DNA of 64,000 bases. Origin: JAWKXU01 sp020446465. Its GTDB lineage: Bacteria > Pseudomonadota > Alphaproteobacteria > Sphingomonadales > Sphingomonadaceae. The DNA lies in assembly GCA_041396845.1 (NCBI GenBank), contig JAWKXU010000001.1:434001-498000 (forward strand), in the 5' to 3' direction. The position numbers and the translations under genes were made by a program. A model generated the notes under the pieces. The model ran no database searches. It was given only the letters and a program-made list of their open reading frames with translations, and was not told the DNA's origin. This document shows, piece by piece, positions 42,312 to 49,681 of the stretch (position 1 is the stretch's first letter; each line of letters begins with the position of its first letter).

Positions 42312-43489
42312 GACGTTTTCTCCGAAAGGCGGGTGACAGGCGCTGCGCGAAAGCGGCTGCCGATACCGCGCGCGCGCGATGTCCCCCCGCTTGCAAGGCC
42401 CGTTTGTGTTGGTGAATCGCGCGTTTCAAGACGAATGGTCCGCTGCCCGCTGCCGAGCGTATGGTCGTTGGCGGCGGAAACAACGGATGGCGTTGCGAAG
42501 GCCGCAGCGCCCGGCCTGTGCGTTGGTGCCGGGCCGGACGGGGTGGCTGTTGCGGATGCGGCAGCGGCAGGGGCAGTCGCGGCGCTGGAATGGGCAGGAA
42601 CCGCCGTGGCCGTTTGCGGCGTGTTGCCTGCAAGGCCAAACACTGTCCAGCCGCTTACCATCGTCGATGCGGTCTTCATGACCAGAACCATCAGCGCCAC
42701 ATGCACGGCCCCGATCAGGAAAAACGCCATGGCCGCCCGTGGTTCGATCTCACCCAGCGGGGTTGCGATCCCGGCAATGACGGGCACCGCCAGTTCCAGC
42801 ATCAATGTGCCGCCAAGAACGGCAAAGAGCGGGGCGAGAGCCAGCATGACAACCCCTTTCAGCCAACCGGTGAACAGGCCGCGCGTGCCGGGAAACAGCG
42901 CCAGCACTACGAATGCGGGGCCAAGGGCAACCAGCACGGCCAAGGCAATTCGCGCTGTGACCAGAACGCCCACAGTGCCCAGCAGGAACAGCATCGCCCC
43001 CAGCCAGACGAGGTTCTGGGGTGAAAATGTTGCAGCAGGGGCGCTGGCTGTTTCGCCCTGCCTGCTTGTCGCTTCGCTGATTGCGGCAAAGACGATGTCG
43101 ATCTTGTCTGCAAAAACAGTGGTTGCCGATCCATTGGTGCCGGTAAGAATGCCGGCGATCTGGTCCGGGGCGCCTGTCGCAAGGTTCCAGACGACGCTTT
43201 GGTAAGCGATCCAGCTTGTCGCAAAGGTAAGGACAAGGCCCAGCGTCATCATGCGCGGCGTCAGCGCGCTCACCCCCAGGCGGCTGCGGCCGGTCAGCAG
43301 TGAAATCGCAAAGAATGCCACATAAAGCGTCAGCAAAATGGTCAGCGCCGGGACAAGTGCCCCGCCATGGCCGAACAGGCGGCTGAAAGCGGCTTGCGTC
43401 ATTTCAACCGAAACACAATCAACGCCGCGCAGTGCTGCTGCAACGCCATTGCCGACTTCCGTGCGGGCGATGTCGCAGGTGGCGTTCAT
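42308..43489 (-). CDS. virB6: type IV secretion polytopic membrane protein VirB6/TrbL
   Basis: A 393-residue protein with about six hydrophobic helices (for example PALTILLTLYVAFFAISLL and AFFLIGAVHVALMVLVM) and a long Ala/Thr/Pro-rich hydrophilic tail of about 110 residues. VirB6 sits in the inner-membrane complex and is part of the substrate path. The ATG at 43489 overlaps the virB4 stop (ATGA); a longer in-frame start inside virB4 is not needed. Confidence 0.88.
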   Translation of the reverse strand: MNATCDIARTEVGNGVAAALRGVDCVSVEMTQAAFSRLFGHGGALVPALTILLTLYVAFFAISLLTGRSRLGVSALTPRMMTLGLVLTFATSWIAYQSVVWNLATGAPDQIAGILTGTNGSATTVFADKIDIVFAAISEATSRQGETASAPAATFSPQNLVWLGAMLFLLGTVGVLVTARIALAVLVALGPAFVVLALFPGTRGLFTGWLKGVVMLALAPLFAVLGGTLMLELAVPVIAGIATPLGEIEPRAAMAFFLIGAVHVALMVLVMKTASTMVSGWTVFGLAGNTPQTATAVPAHSSAATAPAAAASATATPSGPAPTHRPGAAAFATPSVVSAANDHTLGSGQRTIRLETRDSPTQTGLASGGTSRARGIGSRFRAAPVTRLSEKTS

Positions 43490-45912
43490 TCTGCGGCGGC
43501 CCACACCGGATAGGCGTCTTCTTCACCGGGCCAGGGGTGGCCGGTGAGGGCGGGATACCAGGCGGCTGGATCGTCCCCCATCGATTCGCGCAGCAGATCG
43601 AGCTTGCGGACCGAACTTTCCCGTCCGGAAAGGATTGTAAGCACATCTGGCGCGCCTGACAGATCAAGCCGGACGACGACGGACGCATCGGGCTGGCGGA
43701 CCAGAAAGCAGCGGCTATGCGCGGGCAGTGTGCGGATCAGATCCAGCTCGTGCCGGGTAAGGCCAAAGCCGTCGCAGTAATCTTCTTCCCGGGCGCGGGC
43801 ATTGGGCATGAAGACCATCGTGGCAGTCTGTTCGACCAGCGCAGTGGCAATACGGCTGTCCAGCGCATCGCGCGCGCTCTGGGTGGCAAAGCCGACCAGT
43901 GCATTGCGTTTGCGCAAGGTCTTGAGCCAATCACGGATGCGGGCTGCGAATACTTCATCGTCGAGCGCTTTCCAGCCTTCGTCGATCAGGATCATGGTCG
44001 GGCTGCCGTCGAGCCGCTCCTCGATGCGATGGAATAGATACATCATCACCGGCGTGCGAAGGCGCGGGGATTCAAGCAGGGCCGTCATGTCGAAGCCGAT
44101 GACCCGCTGCGACAGGTCCAGCCCATCGACGGCATTATCGAACAGCCAGCCGTGTTCGCCGCTTTCACCGTGGTCAGCGCCGATCCACGGGGCCAGCCGG
44201 TCTGCCAGATCGCCCGGTTGCGGACGGCGTGCGCCAGCAAGAAGCTCCCGGAAATGGCGCAGGCGCCGTAGTGAAACATCGTGGGCATAAGCGGCATCGA
44301 CTGCCGTTGCGATCTGGGCGAGTTCTTCTGGCCCTTCTGCTTTGAGCAGAATGCCAAACCAGTCGCGCAGGAACGCCCGGTTCGCCGGGCTATCGGGCAG
44401 GGCCAGCGGGTTGAAACCCGTCGGATGGCCTGCGGCAATACGTTCGTAGCTGCCGCCGATGCCGCGAATGAACAGTTCGGCGCCGCGATCCTTGTCGAAC
44501 AGGATCGTGCGAGGGGCGAATTTTTGCGCTTGTGCAGCAAGGAAGTTCATCACCACCGTCTTGCCCGACCCGGACGGGCCGATGACGCTGAAATTACCGA
44601 GATCGCCATTGTGAAAGTTGAAGAAGAACGGCGTGGCGCTGGTCGTGTGGAGCAGCGTGACCGCATCGCCCCAATGGTTGCCATGCGCCTTGCCAAGTGC
44701 GAACCCGTGCAGGGAGCAGAACCCGGCCATGTTCGCGGTAGAAATCATGGCCCGCCGCACGAGGTAGGCCTCGTTACCGGGGAACTGACCCCAGAATGCG
44801 GGTTCAAGGTTCGTGTCTTCGCGCACGACGATTGCACCGCAGTCGGCAAGGGATGCGGCACAAGCAGCGCAGGCATCGTCGAGCCGGGCAAGATCGCTCT
44901 CCCGCACCAGAACCGACAAGTGATGATCGCCAAAGCCGACAGCGCCAGTTCCTAGTGAATCGCGGGCGGCGAGCATTTCCTGGCGTTCTGCCACGGCTTC
45001 CTCGTCGCTGGAGCGCAGGCGGCGGATGGCAAGATCCATGCGTTCGCGCGCGGTCTGGCGCTCGGCCGGGGCGAAGCTCTCCGTCACCACCAGTTCCATC
45101 GGCAGGCGCAGCAACTGGTCGAGCAGGCCGGGCGATGTCGCGTCGGGATAATCCTTGAGCGAAAGCATGGCTGCAAAATCAGTGCTTCCCGCGCCTTTCA
45201 GTTCCATCGCGTCCAGTCCGAAGCTGGCACGGCGATAGGGGATCATCTGGCCGATGTCGGTGTGTTCGTCCGGGCGTCGGACAGGGCGCATTTCGCCGTT
45301 GTACAGGGCTGATAGAAGCTCCAGCAATTCGGAGTGCGTGGCCCCGCCGCTGCCTTCGTAATCGCCCAGCATCTGCGCGCCATACGCCCCCAGCGCTGCC
45401 GTGATGCTGCTGACGGCGGCCCTCAGCGATCGCAGATCCTTCGGGTCCACTGCAATGTCGCTGTTGCCCTTGCGCTGCCAAAGCCGGGCCATGCGTTCGG
45501 CAAGACCTGCCTTGCCGCGGGCGGGACGGCGAACGATCGTCAGGAACTGGTCGTTCACGAACAGCGATCCGCCGGAAAGGCGTTCCTGCCAGCGCTGATC
45601 GATATGAGCAGAAAGCGGATCGTTAAAGTCAGCGTCAAGCTGGACATCCACCCGTCTGCGGATGACGTGATGATATAGCACAAATCGCGCGTCGAGTGCA
45701 CTACGCAGCAATGTTTCGCGCGATGCCGCATGGGCGTTGAGCGCGCCGCTGTCTTCCGTTTCAAAAAGCAGACCCGGCACCTGTATAGCCGCCATCAGTG
45801 ACCCGTCGCGCAGCATGACGCAGTGTTCGTCAACCAGCCGGGCATAAGGCAAACGGTCGCCAGCGCGGGCTTCCCGGGCGCTCCAGGCGGCGGGGCCGAT
45901 CCATTTTGTCAT
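43486..45912 (-). CDS. virB4: type IV secretion ATPase VirB4
   Basis: An 808-residue CagE/TrbE/VirB4-family ATPase. The N-terminal half holds VDEHCVMLRDGSLMAAIQVPG and interacts with the membrane complex. The C-terminal half has Walker A GPSGSGKTV (about residue 445), Walker B PTMILIDEGWKALDDEVF and the C-terminal FATQSARDALDS. VirB4 is the most conserved type IV secretion ATPase and drives pilin extraction. The ATG at 45912 is used because the longer frame reads back into the end of virB3. Confidence 0.94.
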   Translation of the reverse strand: MTKWIGPAAWSAREARAGDRLPYARLVDEHCVMLRDGSLMAAIQVPGLLFETEDSGALNAHAASRETLLRSALDARFVLYHHVIRRRVDVQLDADFNDPLSAHIDQRWQERLSGGSLFVNDQFLTIVRRPARGKAGLAERMARLWQRKGNSDIAVDPKDLRSLRAAVSSITAALGAYGAQMLGDYEGSGGATHSELLELLSALYNGEMRPVRRPDEHTDIGQMIPYRRASFGLDAMELKGAGSTDFAAMLSLKDYPDATSPGLLDQLLRLPMELVVTESFAPAERQTARERMDLAIRRLRSSDEEAVAERQEMLAARDSLGTGAVGFGDHHLSVLVRESDLARLDDACAACAASLADCGAIVVREDTNLEPAFWGQFPGNEAYLVRRAMISTANMAGFCSLHGFALGKAHGNHWGDAVTLLHTTSATPFFFNFHNGDLGNFSVIGPSGSGKTVVMNFLAAQAQKFAPRTILFDKDRGAELFIRGIGGSYERIAAGHPTGFNPLALPDSPANRAFLRDWFGILLKAEGPEELAQIATAVDAAYAHDVSLRRLRHFRELLAGARRPQPGDLADRLAPWIGADHGESGEHGWLFDNAVDGLDLSQRVIGFDMTALLESPRLRTPVMMYLFHRIEERLDGSPTMILIDEGWKALDDEVFAARIRDWLKTLRKRNALVGFATQSARDALDSRIATALVEQTATMVFMPNARAREEDYCDGFGLTRHELDLIRTLPAHSRCFLVRQPDASVVVRLDLSGAPDVLTILSGRESSVRKLDLLRESMGDDPAAWYPALTGHPWPGEEDAYPVWAAAE

Positions 45913-45928
45913 CGCTTTCAGGCCCCTT

Positions 45929-46210
45929 TCAGGCGGCGTAGCTGTTGCAGCCCCAGCGCTTCCAGTTGCGGATGCGGGAGCAGCGGCTGACTTTGGTGAT
46001 CCAGAGATCGAAAATGCGCGGTTCTCGCAGGCACGCAAAGTAGCCGATGCCATGCATGAGCAGTGCAGCAGGCAGCGCAAGGAAACTGCCCGTGATAAGG
46101 AATAGCTCCGTTGTGACCGCAGCGTTGATGATAAAGAAGCTGTAAGTCACGCCTGCGAACATTTGCGGGCGAGTAAGCGCGCGATAGACGGGGTGACGAA
46201 CGAGTTCCAT
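45929..46210 (-). CDS. virB3: type IV secretion inner-membrane protein VirB3
   Basis: A 93-residue protein with VirB3 hallmarks: the N-terminal HPVYRALTRPQMFAGV, two membrane helices, and the C-terminal CLREPRIFDLWITK. VirB3 works with VirB4 during pilus assembly. It lies five bases after virB2 and 16 bases before virB4. Confidence 0.9.
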   Translation of the reverse strand: MELVRHPVYRALTRPQMFAGVTYSFFIINAAVTTELFLITGSFLALPAALLMHGIGYFACLREPRIFDLWITKVSRCSRIRNWKRWGCNSYAA

Positions 46211-46215
46211 GTCGC

Positions 46216-46527
46216 CTAACCGACTGCGGCGGCGGACTGGATGCCTGAAACAATCGAGGCCGCACCGAACAACACGAAACAGCCGACAATGACAGTTGCG
46301 CCAAAGCGCCAGTTCATCCGGCCAGTGAGCATCAGGAAGCCGACGGCCGCAACAGCCATCACCGCAACAGCCGTGGCGACATTGCCGAGCAGTGTGCCCT
46401 GCATCCAGGCGAGCGCCGCAACGATTGGTCCGGAGCCTTGCGGGTCCATTGTCTGGGCGTGGGCGACGCCCGGAATGGCAAGAGAAAGAGCGGCCAGAGC
46501 AGGCAGGAATGTGCGAAGCATGTGCAT
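46216..46527 (-). CDS. virB2: type IV secretion major pilin VirB2/TrbC
   Basis: A 103-residue pilin precursor with a signal peptide (ending GVAHA-QTM) and two hydrophobic helices separated by a short polar loop (LTGRMNWRFG), the canonical VirB2 layout. The mature pilin would be about 78 residues. Confidence 0.88.
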   Translation of the reverse strand: MHMLRTFLPALAALSLAIPGVAHAQTMDPQGSGPIVAALAWMQGTLLGNVATAVAVMAVAAVGFLMLTGRMNWRFGATVIVGCFVLFGAASIVSGIQSAAAVG

Positions 46528-46530
46528 CGA

Positions 46531-47166
46531 TTATCTCCGGGAATGATCGGACAGGCGCCCGAAAATGGACGCGACATAAATTTGGGTTTCGCGAATACGC
46601 GGAATGCCGCCCGCCTTTTGCACTCTGCCGGGGCCAGCGTTGTAAGCTGCCAGTGCCTTTTCGACGTCGCCTTCGAAACGATCGAGTTGTTCGCGCAAGT
46701 AGCGCGCGCCACCTTCGAGGTTGGCATAAGGATCACGAGGATCGACACCAAGCTGCTGCGCGGTGCCGGGCATTAACTGGGCAAGGCCGCGCGCACCCAC
46801 GGGAGACACCGCGTCGGGGTTCCATCGGCTTTCCTGCCAGACCAGGGCCTCGATCAGCGCCGGGCTGAGATCGAAGCGGGACGATAGTTCGCGGACTTTG
46901 GCACTATAGGCGACGGGAATGGCCGGGCGCGTAACGGCAGGGCCGCTCAGCGCGGATTCGGGCACTTGCGTGGCTGCCAGAACCGGGCTTTCGTCCTCCG
47001 GCGGGAACGGATACCCGCTGCCGGTGGACTGTGCTCCTGCGATCCAGTGGTGCGAGCCATAGCCAACTTCGAGCACGTCTGCACGCGCCACGCCGCACAC
47101 CGCACCAAGACAGAACGCAGCCGCCACGAAGTTGCGGGACAGGGTGAGAATCGACAAACGCATCAT
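46531..47166 (-). CDS. virB1: lytic transglycosylase, VirB1-type
   Basis: A 211-residue protein with a signal peptide and a C-terminal SLT domain. The catalytic Glu112 lies in ALVWQESRWNPDAVSPVGA, followed by GLAQLMPGTAQQLGV and ALAAYNAGPGRVQKAGGIP. It cleaves peptidoglycan to open space for the secretion apparatus. It is the first gene of the operon, three bases before virB2. About 200 bp of non-coding DNA lies upstream and presumably contains the operon promoter. Confidence 0.9.
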   Translation of the reverse strand: MMRLSILTLSRNFVAAAFCLGAVCGVARADVLEVGYGSHHWIAGAQSTGSGYPFPPEDESPVLAATQVPESALSGPAVTRPAIPVAYSAKVRELSSRFDLSPALIEALVWQESRWNPDAVSPVGARGLAQLMPGTAQQLGVDPRDPYANLEGGARYLREQLDRFEGDVEKALAAYNAGPGRVQKAGGIPRIRETQIYVASIFGRLSDHSRR

Positions 47167-47313
47167 CAGCGCCTGATGAGCACTTCACGTGACAGGTCTG
47201 TTACAAAATGCCCGAAAAAATTTGCTTATGCCGCTTTGGGATTACTGATGCGACACTCTGTCCGTGCGGCTTTATATTATAGGGGCTGTGCGGCACATTG
47301 CTTCGTCGAAACG

Positions 47314-47343
47314 AAAAAAGGCGCACCGCAGCACGCCTTTTTC
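47314..47343 (-). terminator. terminator of the small TPR-like protein gene
   Basis: A perfect 9-bp stem AAAAAGGCG / CGCCTTTTT with a 10-base loop. The flanking A and T runs allow it to act in both directions. It lies about 20 bases past the stop of the minus-strand gene. Confidence 0.85.
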
Positions 47344-47364
47344 CATGCGATCCCGAAGGGTTTT

Positions 47365-47745
47365 TCAGCGTTTTGCGAAAGCCCTGTCGCTGTTCAATCC
47401 GGCAAGAGCCATCCGCGCAGCCACGCGCGAATCCACCCAGCTGCCATCGGCCAGTTCGAGATCATAGCGCTTGTCGCTCAGAATAGCGGCCTTGAACATG
47501 GCGGCGGCTTCATCCATCCGGCCTTGCGCGGCATAAGCCGTGCCCAGATTGATCAACCGGGCCGGATCTTGCGAATCCAGCGAATCGTTGGCTTCGATCT
47601 TTGCCTCTGCCTCGTCAGCCATTCCAGCCGCCAATGTGGTGTATGCCACGTCAACCTCCGCCTTTTCGGCGGGTTGGTGGCTTGCTGCCACGATGGGTGC
47701 CTGTGCCAGGATGACGGAAGCAAGAACTGTAAGTGCGATCATCAT
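47365..47745 (-). CDS. small exported TPR-like protein
   Basis: A 126-residue protein with a signal peptide (MMIALTVLASVILAQAPIVA) and one or two degenerate tetratricopeptide helices (DPARLINLGTAYAAQGRMDE, then AAAMFKAAILSDKRYDLEL). Small periplasmic proteins with this pattern, often ending in a region like GSWVDSRVAARMAL, are common in sphingomonads but have no known function. The start is set by CAGGAGAG just before the tandem ATG codons. It is divergent from the lipoprotein gene, and they share a 293-bp control region. Confidence 0.7.
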   Translation of the reverse strand: MMIALTVLASVILAQAPIVAASHQPAEKAEVDVAYTTLAAGMADEAEAKIEANDSLDSQDPARLINLGTAYAAQGRMDEAAAMFKAAILSDKRYDLELADGSWVDSRVAARMALAGLNSDRAFAKR

Positions 47746-47795
47746 CACTCTCCTGAAATTTGTCTGATGTTGATGAGAGGATGATCCCGCCAGCC

Positions 47796-47968
47796 GTTTC
47801 CTGCAATAAAAATGTAACAGTGTCATAAAACCGCAACATAAGGCGCCGGGAAGGCAGCAGGTGTCGGGCTAACTGCACGCATCACGCCATAAAAATGCAA
47901 TAATGTCATATAATTGCATTAAAAAATGCCGCCAAAAATGACGTTTCCTGCAACGAAACTGTCACGTG
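47796..47968. promoter_or_regulatory. repeated operator-like elements in the divergent control region
   Basis: Two related 30-base elements at 47806-47835 and 47889-47918 share ATAAAAATG, AA, TGTCATA and GCA at equal spacing. A third related half-site at 47943-47968 shares GTTTCCTGCAA with the first. The second element also contains the inverted repeat AATGCAAT / ATTGCATT (47894-47920). The TGTCAT cores with A/T-rich spacers resemble one half of a Pho box, but the second halves are poor. Confidence 0.45.
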
Positions 47969-48038
47969 CCGGCAGTAGCTGGTCCTCGCGATAATCGTTC
48001 GCCAATCCGATTCTCAGGTATTCAGGGGACTGTCCACC

Positions 48039-49583
48039 GTGACCAAATTCCATCGCTCTCTCATTCTCTGCTCCAGTGTTCTCGCGCTTAGCGCTTGCGG
48101 AGCTGACGAAATTGCTTCGCCCGGTTCGGGCGGCAATATTACCATCAACAACCCGTCCACGACACCAACCCCGACGCCAACGCCATCGGGCGGAGCCAGC
48201 GCGGTCACAGCGGCGGCCAGCTGCCCAACCATTGCTGACGGTCTGACGGACAGCGGCGTTCTCAACGTTCCGGGTGGAACGGTCCGCGTTTGCCAGTTGC
48301 CAGCGCGCATCAACACGTCGAGCACGCTGCCCTATGTTTCGGGTGTTGCTTACCGCATGAACGGCCGTGTTGACGTCGGAACCGACGGCGGTCCCACGGC
48401 GTCTGCCAGCGATACCAATGTAACGCTGACGATCGAACCGGGCGTTGTCGTCTATGCAGGCACGGGTCTTTCCTATCTCGTCGTCAATCGCGGCAACAAG
48501 ATTGATGCTGTCGGCGGCGCTACCAACCCGATCATCTTCACCAGCGAACAGAACGTCCTTGGCAACTCTACGGACACGAGTTCGCAGCAGTGGGGCGGGG
48601 TTGTGCTGCTTGGTCGCGCCAAGATCACGGACTGCGATGCCGGTGGTGCAACACCTGGCACCGTCGATTGTGAACGCGACACGGAAGGTTCACCCGATCC
48701 GGCCCTGTTCGGCGGGGCAACCGACAGCGACAATTCGGGCCGGATGAGCTACGTCCAGATCCGTTATTCCGGTTACGTCCTGTCCGCAGACAGCGAATTG
48801 CAATCGCTGACGCTGGGCGGGGTAGGGTCGGGCACCCAGCTTGACCATATCATGAGCTTCAACAGCTCTGACGACGCGCTCGAAGCCTTTGGCGGTGTCG
48901 TCAATGCCAAGCATCTGGTTCTGGTTGGCGCCGAAGACGATGGTCTTGATACCGACACCGGCGTTCGCGCACAGTTCCAGTACGTCCTGGCGATTCAGCG
49001 CGATGGCAAGGGCGATGCGATGATCGAGGCGGACTCGAACAACTCCAGCGTTGCCGACACGCCGCGTCAGGATACGGTCGTTTCCAACGCGACATTTATC
49101 CAACGCAACAACACTGGCTCGGACGCCGCTGCGATGATGTTCCGTGGTGGCGCCAAGTATCGGCTGCTTAACACGGTCGTCTATTCGCCGAACCACAGTT
49201 GCCTTCGCATCAGCCTGCCGGAAACGACCGCAAGTTTTGACTCCGTGGTCATGACGTGCAGCAGCCCGATCTACGTCGGCAGCAGCACGAGCGATCCGGC
49301 GGCCGCACCTACAGCCAGCGATGTGCAGGCAATTTTCGAAGGGGGCAGCAACACCAATGCCAACTTCACCAGCTCGCTGAGTTCGGTGTTCATCAACGGA
49401 AGCAACGAGAACGGCGTAACACCGTTCGACGCATCGACTGTATCGAGCTTCTTTAACAGCACATCCTATATCGGTGCCGTGCGCGATAGCAGCGACACCT
49501 GGTATGCCGGATGGACCTGCAACAGCGCGGCTGCCAACCTTGGCAGCGGCAACAAGGCCTGTTCAACCTCGCCTGTTACCTGA
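48039..49583 (+). CDS. outer-membrane lipoprotein paired with a TonB receptor
   Basis: A 514-residue protein with a lipoprotein signal (LALSAC, Cys20), a Thr-Pro linker (TPTPTPTPS), and a long domain of parallel-beta-like repeats such as GTQLDHIMSFNSSDDALEAF and GAEDDGLDTDTGVRAQFQYV. It has several Cys pairs. Similar lipoproteins sit next to large TonB receptors in sphingomonads and Caulobacter and are thought to be surface substrate-capture or scaffolding partners; the ligand is unknown. The start is GTG with CAGGGGAC upstream. A hairpin separates it from the receptor gene. Confidence 0.82.
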   Translation: MTKFHRSLILCSSVLALSACGADEIASPGSGGNITINNPSTTPTPTPTPSGGASAVTAAASCPTIADGLTDSGVLNVPGGTVRVCQLPARINTSSTLPYVSGVAYRMNGRVDVGTDGGPTASASDTNVTLTIEPGVVVYAGTGLSYLVVNRGNKIDAVGGATNPIIFTSEQNVLGNSTDTSSQQWGGVVLLGRAKITDCDAGGATPGTVDCERDTEGSPDPALFGGATDSDNSGRMSYVQIRYSGYVLSADSELQSLTLGGVGSGTQLDHIMSFNSSDDALEAFGGVVNAKHLVLVGAEDDGLDTDTGVRAQFQYVLAIQRDGKGDAMIEADSNNSSVADTPRQDTVVSNATFIQRNNTGSDAAAMMFRGGAKYRLLNTVVYSPNHSCLRISLPETTASFDSVVMTCSSPIYVGSSTSDPAAAPTASDVQAIFEGGSNTNANFTSSLSSVFINGSNENGVTPFDASTVSSFFNSTSYIGAVRDSSDTWYAGWTCNSAAANLGSGNKACSTSPVT

Positions 49584-49604
49584 CGCAAGGTCGCCTCGAA
49601 TGCC

Positions 49605-49650
49605 TGGGGGCGGCTGCGTCGGTGTGGCCGCCCCCACTTTTACTTTTGAC
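49605..49650 (+). terminator. hairpin between lipoprotein and receptor genes, terminator or attenuator
   Basis: A perfect 10-bp stem TGGGGGCGGC / GCCGCCCCCA with a 12-base loop is followed by CTTTTACTTTT. It lies within a 98-bp gap, so it may limit expression of the downstream receptor relative to the lipoprotein. Confidence 0.75.
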
Positions 49651-49681
49651 CCTTATTTCTGGGATTACCGGGGGTTTCTCG

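Noticed and set aside
47167..47364. A possible VirB5, VirB7 or VirB8 gene hidden beside virB1
   Set aside because: The region has no frame with a lipobox, signal peptide or VirB8-like helix; it carries only a terminator and promoter-like sequence.
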